DNA from: Tubulanus polymorphus
Lineage: Eukaryota > Nemertea > Palaeonemertea > Tubulaniformes > Tubulanidae
Direction of reading: 5' to 3'
DNA: 64,000 bases
Assembly (NCBI RefSeq): GCF_964204645.1
Contig: NC_134027.1
Location: 16,418,485 to 16,482,484, forward strand
Under the pieces are notes generated by a model. That model had not been told where the DNA came from and did not search any database. It saw only the letters and a list, made by a program, of their open reading frames with translations. How positions within the stretch are numbered: the stretch's first letter is position 1; each line of letters starts with the position of its first letter. Below are positions 32,300 to 41,926 of this stretch, piece after piece. Made by a program: the position numbers and the translations under genes.

Positions 32300-34494
32300 G
32301 AAGGTACAGAGCCGCAACTTTCAGCGACCTTGACACCAAACACGTGAACTATCTAGGTGCGCGAATGTTGTTATGACGTCATAACACTCTAAATAAACAA
32401 CACTGCGCGGTCTCGCGATACGCGCGTGGAAGGATCTAAAATCTATTCTGCGAAGTATTTTAAATAATATTTATAAAAGAATCCATTTAAATACTGTAAT
32501 TAACATATAAAACATAAAATTAATTGAAAGCAACATCGCTGGAAGATTAGTTTTAAAACTTTGATTGGTGTCAATCATCAATTACCGCTAGTCAAAATGG
32601 CGGCCGTCATGATAAACAAGACGGAGAATTTTCTTAAACTGACTGGATCTGGTATAAAATGTAGTATTTCACATCACAAATGGCCCATGTCCGTTTAAAA
32701 GAATAACTGTACCGCACTCAAGGCACCAAGGTTGGAATATGGCTATGGATCATGATAAAATAGTGCGCTACGACCGATAAAATATCAGCTGTCGGTACTC
32801 GGTCATGCCATGGTACAGCAGGCCTACTACTACTCTTCTGTCGCATCGAATCGGAACCTGATTCCCGAAGCAGCCAAGGTCCTAACGAGAAGAATAAACG
32901 AAACAAATGTAAGTGTCCTGCGCTCAATTCTACGGTGTCTAATTATCTTCAAGTGTCTACTCCATCCACACTTTAATGTAGTCTACAAAAACATGGACAA
33001 GCGATACTTTAGATTAGGTTCTCATCAAACAATCTACTGGGGGTTGAGTGTACGTGTAGGTAGTGTACTCACTGCTACTTATCTTATTTTTAGGAAACAT
33101 TTTTGACAGACCACCGATCTACTAGTGAATGATTTTTCCATGGACCCGAAAAGTAGGCCTAGGCCTCTTAGAGTCGTAAGAAGGTAGGCTATTCATGTCA
33201 TTTATTTACATAACTATGAAGTCTTTACATAAATTTCCACATGCAATTTTTTTATTTCAAATGCAATGTTTTTTTTTCAGAGAGTTCAGCCTGTTACAGG
33301 AACCTGAACAATGCTAATTTAGAGGTCAACTTGTGACTAGATAAGCCAGGTTTACAGGATTGGAGATGATAAAAAGTGAGTAGGCCTCACTGACTGAATG
33401 GTAAATACATCATCTGTAGTCATCGCTGCTGTATTGAATCATTTAACTTTCAGCAATCAATTCATTTTTTTGTTTGCTTTTATTCATCTTTAGGTGATGC
33501 AGATGTCAAGTACAAGGACATGAAGTTGAATCTTTAAACTGGGGATTGTCAAGATTTTACTTGTTTCCATCTTTTCACTTAGATGTTTGAATAAATCTAA
33601 ACATATAAAAGAGCTTTTTTTCTTATGCGTATTCGGAAAATTCCTGAAGTCGTGAATTCCTATTCATTCCTACTATCAGAAGAAAATAAGAGAAGCTTCG
33701 TCTACACTTGCATCTTATACCGAGGTTATGCGTCTACACTAAGCTCGAAACACGGGTTGAATGCAAAAAGCCAGGTTTTTGAAAAAGGAGTTATATAACC
33801 TATTGATAATTGAACCTATGTTCACGAAAAACTCTACAGATGTGGATTCAGTTACTGGAGCTAAATTAAGTGTAGATGCAGCCCTGCAAACGCTGGGTTT
33901 ATAGGAACCCGCATACTTTGAAACCCGGGTTCAACGAGCTGTAGACGTGGTAATATATATCGCAGTCAGAAAAAGAAGCAAATTGAAAGTACATCAATCT
34001 TTTATTTCCAACCTAAAACAATGAGACAGAAGGTTTGAATGCAACAAGCCATTTGAGCAATTGCGGTTACTAATTTGTAAAATGTATTGATATGATATGG
34101 AAGACCAACTGCTGAATTCCATGGGTACCATCAGAACCAAATGCACGCTACTTGCCATCTACCTGAAATAAACAAATGTCAATATTATGTTATAAACAAA
34201 TAAATATGAAAAAAATGCAAATTTCTGCTTGATACAACTTACATTTGAATGGGAAAAATCGGTTATAAAATATCTGCTATGTCTGACAAATAACTGACGA
34301 ATCCTATAAAACAAAAAATATATTATCTTTAAAATAAAATTAACAATTCAAAGATTTTTGGCAATCTTCCAATACAATATACATAGGTCCCTAGTAGGCC
34401 TACGCTAAACACTAACTGAGCCAGACAACCTGATATCCTTTCAAACAAAACTGAATTCGACATTAGATGTGAGATGCGTGAAAATGAGCCATAG
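32300..34494. other. unique stretch with a weak candidate transcript
   Basis: Mostly without recognisable features. See the candidate transcript at 32597-33600. The remainder (33601-34494) holds no supportable gene. Confidence 0.4.
32597..33600 (+). other. candidate spliced transcript, low confidence
   Basis: Three signals line up on the plus strand. First, a possible exon has ATG at 32810 (MVQQAYYYSSVASNRNLIP...) and a consensus donor aaat|gtaagtg at about 32909; an upstream ATG at 32597 (aaaatggcggcc) opens only 33 codons. Second, there is a strong acceptor ttttttttcag near 33280 and a donor aaa|gtgagt near 33374. Third, an acceptor tttattcatctttag near 33494 is followed by AATAAA near 33590. 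Joining these does not give a long reading frame (stop after about 40 codons), so a short protein or a non-coding RNA are both possible. No family is recognised. Chance spacing of common splice-like motifs is a real alternative. Confidence 0.2.
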
Positions 34495-34765
34495 GCTGCT
34501 TTTCCACGAGAAACAGATCAATCAAATTTATTTCCCTTTAGCCGTTTCCACAACAAGGGTGCGGCACTGTTGGACAGGACAGACACACATTTTCGAGTCA
34601 GTATTAATCAATTGTTTACTGTGACTGCGCAGTAATTAGTCAGAATTTTAAGGGAAATCCCCTACAAAAATCGCCCAACCACCCGAAGACCTGCACACAA
34701 ATTTCTGTGTCAGAGCCAAAATTGAGGTAACGCCTGCGCTTTTACACCATTCTCGTGGAAAATCC
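34495..34765. mobile_element. 271-bp inverted-repeat element
   Basis: Ends GCTGCTTTTCCACGAGAA on the left and, read inward from the right, GGATTTTCCACGAGAA. Flanked by TAG on both sides (34492-34494, 34766-34768). Non-coding. A 3-bp duplication suggests a PIF/Harbinger-type MITE, but the termini are short. Confidence 0.5.
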
Positions 34766-34768
34766 TAG

Positions 34769-35950
34769 TTTAGGCATATTACGCAACGAATTCAATATTT
34801 CCTTATGCCAAATTATTCTCATAATAGTCCATCATTTCAGGATTCAATAATTCTATATATCAAAATTGACAGGAGAACAAGATCTAATTACGTATGTTTT
34901 CAGATTTCGAATGAACCCAATTATATTCGAGTAAAAGTCATCAAAATTAATAAGGTAAAAACGCTAGCTCATAAAATTAGTTTTGAAGTAGTACGAGAAA
35001 CTGGGAATATCTCACTTATTTCCAATGCCATATAGACATATAAGGTATCATTCGATTCGTTTTTAGATGGGTTTTAAAACTATTGTGTATTTGGATGACT
35101 GAACTGTCTATTCTACCTTAAATTCTTCCAAATCTTTGAGATTTCGGAGGCCCAAAACCGGCAAAATGACAAAATTACTTCTTGGTTTTCAGCGCCGCCC
35201 TGGGAAATTAATAAATTAATTTATAGTTATAGTCAAATTGGGGGTTACTCGGGTCGTTTAGTTGTCTGCGGAGTCGAGTAGATTGGTTACCCGTCTGTAA
35301 CATTGGTTACGGAAACGACTCGTCAGCTTGATGAGTTGTATGTATTATGATTGTGCGCCACCTGCATTTTCCGAAATAATGTTCATATAATTATTTGAAG
35401 GGAGGATTGAAATCAATTATCAACGTACATCTGAATATGTAATAGTCCTTAGTAACTTTCTGTTGCAGAGGGCATAGAAAAGATTTTGAAATTATTTAAT
35501 TAAAATATAAATTTTATTTACGAAAAATAAACTATTATGGTCAGTACAAATTGAAAATTCATAGTGTATTTTTAAGAACAAGCTTACATAGCTTACTGAA
35601 TACATCACGTACATTTGAATTTTATAAGTGATGGGTAAAAATCAACGTGTGACAGAAAAAAATGTAGTTAATTATTTAACAATATCGAAATATGTGCTCT
35701 CTTTTTAAACTAATGGAGTGATACGCAATTAATCACATGGCCTGTATTAAAAGATAGAACATACAAGTTGGATATTTATAAGTCGAAACATGTGAACAGA
35801 AACTAAAACTTTGATGTCAGTGACCAGTATCGAATTACACAACGACAATTGGCTTTAAACTCAACAAACAATATTAAAGAATGTTTCAAACAAAATGCTT
35901 TATATAATACGGAAGCCCCTAGGTGACATAAGAGATAATTTTTTTCATAA
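34769..35950. other. unassigned stretch
   Basis: AT-rich, and no supportable gene or repeat is seen. A 76-residue plus-strand frame at 34805-35035 has no recognisable domain. Confidence 0.5.
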
Positions 35951-36010
35951 TTTCGACTTATTAAGTCGAATTTCGACATAATAAGTCGAATTTCGACTTA
36001 ATAAGTGACA
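35951..36010. repeat. 20-bp palindromic repeat x 3
   Basis: Three tandem units of tttcgacttattaagtcgaa or close variants. Each unit is nearly its own reverse complement. It is followed by a short GC-rich block (about 36030-36115). Confidence 0.85.
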
Positions 36011-36375
36011 CTAAAAGTGGTCACGGCCGTCGCGTGCACTCATTTCTTTGAAAATCTAGCTTCCTCGCGGAGCGGGACCTGGTGACGCTGCGCCCCACAC
36101 CCCCTTCGCGCTGAGAAATATCTTATTCCCAGTCAGCAGAGACAGGTTCTAAAGATCATAGAGTGCATCGCTGGAGGGTTTCTGATCCAATTTGAATTGG
36201 TGCGGTGGCGCTCTCAATGCGGAAGTTTTTGTGAATTTTTCAGTCGGCGACGGACCTTTATCGTTGTAAGTGATGTAATATGTAAAAAATGCAGGGAAAC
36301 CTATCTCAATTTGTTTTTAGCGATGCAGCAGAACTAATAAGGAACATTTTGATATATAACGTGACTATATAGTAC
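36011..36375. other. unassigned stretch before the DIRS element
   Basis: Includes a GC-rich segment (cctcgcggagcgggacctgg) and no gene. Confidence 0.5.
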
Positions 36376-36427
36376 ACTATCCACACTGATCATGTGACAC
36401 TAGTGACGCGGTCACTTCTTAGTTTGC
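36376..36427 (+). repeat. split direct repeat A1
   Basis: 52 bp, starting actatccacactgatcatg and ending cttcttagtttgc. It is identical to A2 at 45902-45953 and marks the left end of the DIRS element. Its start (actatcc) also forms the end of B1 and B2. Confidence 0.9.
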
Positions 36428-36602
36428 TTTCGAAGCTATCGGACGTGTGTGGTCAGCTGTTTTGTGGTGAGTTTTGTCTCCTGCGTTTGCCGATTTTCTG
36501 TTGTTCCTTTCCGGTAGCATTTGGTATTTTCTTTGGAATTTTGTTTGTGGTTTCCTCTTTAGTTTTCGTCTCCTTTTGCCTGGTTTGGAGACTTCGGTGC
36601 AG

Positions 36603-36832
36603 TCATCTTGGATGAAACACTGGGTTTATTAGTTTTAGTGCAGTCATTTTGGATGAAACACTGGAGTTTATTGATTTTAGTGCAGTCATTTCGGATGAAA
36701 CACTGGTTTTTATTTATTTTTGGTGCAGTCATTTCGGATGAAACACTGGTTTTGTTAGTTTTAGTGCAGTCATTTAGGATGAAGCACTAGGTTTATTAAT
36801 TTTGGTGCAGTCATTTCGGATGAAACACTGAT
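36603..36832 (+). repeat. 41-42-bp repeats in the DIRS leader
   Basis: Six units with ggatgaaacactgg and gtgcagtcattt landmarks; ggatga occurs at 36611, 36652, 36694, 36736, 36777 and 36818. The near-multiple-of-three period creates a short open frame with a 14-residue repeat, which I do not regard as a protein. Confidence 0.85.
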
Positions 36833-37370
36833 TTTGATGTTTGGGTTAAACTGTACCGTGATTTTGGGATTAAGCACGAGCAGATGGTCTTTTAGATTTT
36901 CTGGGATAAGTGCAGTATTTTGGATGAAGCACGGGAGATGGATTGATAGTGATTTTATTGAGGCAAAATTCTTGGTCAGGTTAGAAGTACTAGGGTACTT
37001 TGGTACATTTTGACCGTCAATGACATTTAGGTTACAGTGCTACATGCGTGATTGCTTTTGCCTTTATTGGGACGTGGGTAAATACTGTAAGTCACAGTGC
37101 GTGCATTTTGCTAGGTTTATTTCATTCATAGGCGCATTTCCAAGGTCTGGATTTGGAATTCTTTTGTGGGATTTCATTGGCTATTCAAAATTCGGTTTAA
37201 TCTTACTGGGCGTGTAAAGGCAATCTGGTCACGTTTTACTTAGTTCTTGGTCTCGTTTTGTAGTTAGCGGTAGTGTTGGGTTAGCATCAAGTCCTGTTAG
37301 TCGAATCGCATTTCAGATTCGGTGGTATTAGACTTGTTTGACTGTGTATCGTACAGAGGATATAAGGTGA

Positions 37371-37603
37371 GTTTGTATTAGTGTATTACTGTCGTATTAG
37401 TTCTTGTTTAATTTAAGATGGTGGCTAGAGAAATAATTTCGGCATATGGCCGAAAATTTTACGTTTTTCTGGTCTGGTCACATGTATATATTTGGTTAAA
37501 CTTTGTCGACGGTTGTTAGGATCAGTTTGCTAATACTTTTAAATTTTATTCCTGGTACGCTGCGGTAGTAATTTTGATGTTCTTTTCGCTTATCTGTTTC
37601 AGA
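37371..37603 (+). other. possible leader intron of the DIRS element
   Basis: Donor-like aag|gtgagt at 37370 and acceptor tatctgtttcag ending at 37602, three bases before the presumed gag ATG at 37605. The transcript start is unknown, so this is suggested only by motif quality and position. Confidence 0.35.
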
Positions 37604-37604
37604 G

Positions 37605-37943
37605 ATGGAACCGGTGGTTTTAAAATCGTCAGACGGTTTGAAAACGGTGGACATCATCCCCATGTTATTAAAATTAAGAGGGTTAGATCTGAACGTAGAT
37701 CGACCTACCGCCTTCGCTAGGTTCGAAAGGCTTAAGCCACTAGAAGCAGCACCGAGGAAGTATGTGGATGATGCGGTATTTTAACTGACTGGTAAAAAGA
37801 TGAGTGATCTGTTAACGCTGGTGGACTGGGAGAAGGAAGGTCCGCTGCTAGCGCACCACTTGATAATTTTCGCTAACGAGAATGCGAACAAGCTCCCGCA
37901 GGTACCGAAGAAAAGGAAGTCAGTGCCCGCACCTAGTACAAGC
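37605..37943 (+). pseudogene. DIRS gag-like protein, first exon
   Basis: ATG at 37605 (MEPVVLKSSDGLKTVDIIPM). About 113 codons, with an in-frame TAA at 37782-37784. The same frame continues as MSDLLTLVDWEKEGPLLAHH to a basic segment VPKKRKSVPAPSTS, where the MULE-like element is inserted. The target duplication agtacaagc (37935-37943, 40610-40618) is a multiple of three, and the frame resumes correctly at 40619. No conserved gag fold is recognised in this part; the assignment rests on position ahead of a zinc-knuckle exon and the RT. Confidence 0.6.
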
Positions 37944-38604
37944 CGGTTCCTGAACTTCGCTGAAAAAGCTGAAACACTGAAAAGCTGAAACGCTGAAATA
38001 AAAACGCTGAAATTTCAGGGAATTTCCGAAAAACGCCGAAATTTCAGGGAATTCCCGAAAAACGCTGAAATCGTGCTAGGTACCGACAATACACGTTTTG
38101 AAATTCTTTCCGGGCAGGTGTCCGCTGCCGAGTCCTGAACCGTCTTTTAGACTCTACCTTCGGTTACAGAGACATGCCTTGAGGTCGTCGTCATGTTCGA
38201 CTTGATCGATTGCGGATTGCGTGGATTGTTAGATGTGTTTTTTGTTTTATGCGCATATACCGGTACGATCTAACAATGAAATTATCACTTCATTTGAATA
38301 AATTCTTAATTACAGTAATATTAATTCTCAATATTTTTTCTTATATTTGGTGATTTCTTCCAACTTATCATTGCCAAGTCTCATACAAAAGTAGTAGCTG
38401 AATGAAAGTACAGCTAGTAAGGCTGAACCTGATAACCCAAATTAAGTGCTATCATGGAACTTATGACTACTTTGATTCTATTTTGGTGTGAATAAAGGTT
38501 CAACCGTCATAGTATACTGTACTTAGCATTACTACGATTGGGTGCCATATTTCTACAATCTCTTCAAGGAAGGAGTCTTGGAGTGTCTTTCGTTCCCGGG
38601 TAGG

Positions 38605-38928
38605 CATCCTCGCTTGCCAGGAGACCAGTATCGCTCCCTAACTCGCTTCCACCTGCCCCCTGGCCTCACGACGCGCGATTTCATTACCGGCGTTTTAGCG
38701 AATGACGTCATATATCAACACGCGACAATACTTCCGTTTTCGCTACGTGTTCGCTGATTGGTCCATTAACCGGGAAATTCCATAGATGCCAAATGTCGTT
38801 TGTAACAAGCGCTGTGATTGGCCCGACCTGATTCTGGTCGGCTAGTAACGACTCGAGGTCAAGCGGTTCGGAGAACAGCTTTAGTGTAGTGGGTTCGAAT
38901 CCCTTGACAGGTGAAGATGCCGGGTAGG
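38605..38928 (+). mobile_element. nested 324-bp insertion, second copy
   Basis: Same segment as at 17330-17653, with ccgggtagg on both sides (38596-38604, 38920-38928) and the B-box match GGTTCGAATCC at 38892-38902. It is almost identical to the first copy, so MULE-like copies 1 and 2 share a recent ancestor that already had the insertion. Confidence 0.6.
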
Positions 38929-40047
38929 GTACGGGGTAAAACCTGGTTTACTTTCTCTGTCTACTTGCTGGAGACTACTATCTGCAATGTATTGCAAGTT
39001 TTTATTTGTCTGGCTTATGAGAGTCGAACAACGTTTTCCCATACACAGGCTTGGCTTTAGTACTAGATGAAGGCTAGGCACTGCACATTGTGGATTGACT
39101 GGAACTCTAAACTCACAAAATTAAACGAGTCAACAAGAAAGATCCAATAATTTGACGTTTGTCTAATTATATTATTTAACAGCTTAAAATAATACTTTAC
39201 ACATTATAAGAATACACAAAAGAAATCAGTTCTTACATTATATCAGAATCAATAGTTCGCTTAACTCGGGCTTGAATTCTGGTTCCATTGCTTTATATTC
39301 TAATGAAATTCACTAGCATACCTTAGAATATTGCTTAGCTTAAGATAGAAAATTTGGTACCAGGAAAACGGGGAAGTAAAGTGGGTGTACTGTACATCCC
39401 CAATTGACTTATTTCTCTCCGGTTGAATCAAGTTATTACTGAAATAGCATTCGAATAGCCATTTTGTTTTTAAAAATTGTGTCGTTCAGCTATCCTGCTG
39501 CAAATTTCGCAGTTCAAGTTAACTAGTGCCATCTGATTTCTCAGTATCTCAAATTTGCACATTCTTAGCCCGAGTCTAAAAATAGAAAAAAAGTGCATTT
39601 AAAGTAGGAAATAAAAGAATAGTGGCTAACACACTCTGGAGATATAGCCTATGGGGTGGGCCTAGTTTGAAAGCACTGAGGTCCGAGGGAACAGCACTTA
39701 GTAAATAAATACTGAAATCAAACTTACAAAACACCCAATACTTGAGATGATGTACTTGACAAGAAGTGTGTCCAGCTGAGCAAATCAACTTTATCTATGA
39801 CTCCTCTTTTTATAGATACCGTAGTAGTCTAAAAATAAGAATCGGTACATTTTTCTAACAGTTGGTATGTCATTTAAAAAAAAAAAAACCTATTATTATC
39901 ACAACACAGCAAATAAATTACAGTTGTTGAATGGTTTGCCCGATTTAGATTAATTGGTTGACGCTAATTAGTATGACCTATAAGTAGGGGCCTACTGCAT
40001 GTCATTGGCGTCAATCCATTCCATTCCACGGTGAATTAAAAAGAAAT

Positions 40048-40362
40048 TTAGTTAGATCCCTTTTGTCCAAAAGCTGCATCATTTATATAACTAGCTGTCA
40101 AATTTAATTTACCTCCTTCAGAGAATACCATAGTCCGTCGCCCATCATCAACGTGTTGACAAAAGAAAAGTTGCTTATAATCCTGTTTTATACATGAACG
40201 ATAGAAGTAAACCATATTCTTGGAATATTGAGCATAGTGTTTAAGTTGGCTTGCACGGTTTGTGAATGGGTTTTCCTCATCATGCTGCCTGTATGCATTA
40301 AAAATCCGGATTTCAAGCGAATTAATTTGTTCAACAAGTGGCCCTCTAGAAGTATACTCCAC
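40048..40362 (-). CDS. 104-residue ORF inside the MULE-like element, unknown
   Basis: Open from 40362 (MEYTSRGPLVEQINSLEIRI) to a stop at 40048. The sequence is mixed charged and hydrophobic with no low-complexity bias (NPFTNRASQLKHYAQYSKNM, FCQHVDDGRRTMVFSEGGKL), which looks like real coding sequence rather than chance. In copy 3 the same reading starts identically but is disrupted after KHYAQYS by local changes (about 51800-51830). It may be a captured cellular exon (as in Pack-MULEs) or a remnant of the element's own protein. No family recognised, and no splice sites or promoter identified. Confidence 0.35.
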   Translation of the reverse strand: MEYTSRGPLVEQINSLEIRIFNAYRQHDEENPFTNRASQLKHYAQYSKNMVYFYRSCIKQDYKQLFFCQHVDDGRRTMVFSEGGKLNLTASYINDAAFGQKGSN

Positions 40363-40618
40363 ACATACTGCCCATGCATGTCTCTGTAACCGAAGGTGGA
40401 GACTAAAAGACGGTTCAGGACTCGGCAGCGGATACCGGCCCGGATATTATTTCAAAACGTGTATTGTCGGTACCTAGCACGATTTCAGCGTTTTTCGGGA
40501 ATTCCCTGAAATTTCGGCGTTTTTCGGAAATTCCCTGAAATTTCAGCGTTTTTATTTCAGCGATTCAGCGTTTCAGTGTTTCAGCTTTTTCAGCGAAGTT
40601 CAGGAACCGAGTACAAGC

Positions 40619-40669
40619 ACGGTCGGTGCGGAGAGTGATGCGGTAACCCCAGATGAGGTTTCTGAACCG
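40619..40669 (+). pseudogene. DIRS gag-like protein, rest of first exon
   Basis: Seventeen codons in frame with 37605-37943 (TVGAESDAVTPDEVSEP), ending at a consensus splice donor gaaccg|gtaagt (GT at 40670). Supports an intron to the acceptor at 41143 in phase 0. Confidence 0.6.
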
Positions 40670-41143
40670 GTAAGTGTTTTTATTTTCTCAGTTTTATATC
40701 TGTATTTGTAGCCCCCGGGCTGGGTCGGTAGGCCTGGACTGGGTAGATTTATTGGGAAATTAATAGACATTTGTTTAAAACATGTGTAGCTCTGTGCGTT
40801 TAAGGTTTATTGCTCTGGGCCTTGTACATACAAGGATTTAGTGGGTACAGAATGGGGATCTGTTTTGGTTAAGTTAGAGGATTTTCGTTTCCTTTACTGG
40901 AGGAGAAAGTTTATAGAGATTAAGATTTTTAAAAGACAGCTTCTGAAAATGTAAGATGCAAGATGGAATGTAAAGATAACCCATTAAGATGTAGGTAATG
41001 GTATGAAGCAGAAGCATGAAACATTTAGGATGATAGATTTGACTATAGATTGTTCGTTAACCGAAATCATGGCGATCTTTTAAACTATTAACTGCGAAGT
41101 CATGCTGACTAGTCTATATTTGTATTTATCTCGTGTGTTTCAG
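40670..41143 (+). other. probable spliceosomal intron in DIRS gag
   Basis: Donor gtaagt at 40670 and acceptor ctcgtgtgtttcag ending at 41143, with a T-rich tract. Both flanking frames are phase 0, and neither is open across the interval. Confidence 0.6.
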
Positions 41144-41687
41144 GACAAAAAATTGTTAAAGCGTCTGGAGGAACTCGAGAAGAAGGTTACACATCCAGCT
41201 CGTTCAGTAGAGAGCGCTCTGATGCAGGTGAGGGCAGCGCTTCAAAGGCCGGGCTCTTTCTTTGATCCATACTTCCTTCTCGGTTGTATGGAAGGCTTGG
41301 TAGAGGTGGCAGCTGAAACCACAGATCCGATAAAAAGGGTATTTTGATTCTGTACTGAAAAGTATCAAGAGAAATATCGATTCTCCAGACTTACCTGCTT
41401 TGTGTAGGCGTTTCATTGGCTCCCCGGATGATGAAAAAGTGGCATCAGTGGAGGCAAAATGGGCTAAAAAGCCGCACACTAACAATTATTACCCAACTTA
41501 CGGCTATTGGGGTGGGTCGGGTGTAGGCAGGGGATATGTTGGGCGCCGAGGTTATGGTACAAGGAGAGCAGGGAGAAGTTCTAGGAGGAATTGTTTCTTA
41601 TGCCGCAAAGAGGGTCATTTTGTTCGCGACTGTCCTGAGAATAAACAACCACAAGTGGTTACGAAGACTGAAAGTGAGGTTGTCTAA
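41144..41687 (+). pseudogene. DIRS gag-like protein, zinc-knuckle exon
   Basis: Starts after the acceptor with DKKLLKRLEELEKKVTHPAR (a short coiled coil) and continues to IKRVF, where a stop at 41345-41347 marks a +1 frameshift. The shifted frame then carries LPALCRRFIGSPDDEKVASV, a Gly/Tyr/Arg-rich region (GYWGGSGVGRGYVGRRGYGT) and a CCHC knuckle CFLCRKEGHFVRDC near its end, stopping at 41687. A basic Gly-rich stretch with a CCHC knuckle is typical of nucleic-acid-binding Gag proteins. The order gag, then RT agrees with the family. Confidence 0.75.
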
Positions 41688-41926
41688 ATGAGTTAGAACC
41701 TGATTGAATTTAGTTTTGGATGATACATAATGTTATATTGTGTTGTTAAAGATGTTAAACAAGGTTATTTTCTCTCCATTAAATTGATCATATGTTGGAT
41801 AATTCATTTTGTTATCGGTTGTTTGTGATTGGTTGGCTTTGTTGTCACAGGCTATCTAAGTCTGTTGTCACGGCTTATGTCGTGCTGGCAACGGGGCTGG
41901 ACTGATGGACCTTAGTGTCTTTTCAG
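41688..41926 (+). other. possible intron or spacer between gag and RT
   Basis: Non-coding between the gag stop and an acceptor-like ccttagtgtcttttcag (ending 41926). No clear donor is seen, so it may be a spacer rather than an intron. Confidence 0.35.

Larger units (their letters stand above)
37944..40609. mobile_element. MULE-like element copy 2, complete
   Basis: 2666 bp with long inverted ends: 37944-38177 and 40376-40609, each 234 bp, starting CGGTTCCTGAACTTCGCTG. It is flanked by a perfect 9-bp duplication agtacaagc. Long inverted repeats with 9-bp duplications are the hallmark of Mutator-like elements. The outer ~110 bp consists of CTGAAA-type short repeats. The interior carries the nested 324-bp segment (38605-38928) and a 104-residue open frame on the minus strand (40048-40362). 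No transposase is recognised, so it is non-autonomous. It disrupts the DIRS gag. Confidence 0.85.

Noticed and set aside
34805-35035. 76-residue plus-strand frame
   Set aside because: Isolated, AT-driven composition, no domain.
36608-36790. 60-residue frame with a 14-residue repeat in the DIRS leader
   Set aside because: Follows directly from the 42-bp tandem repeat; no start context or conservation.
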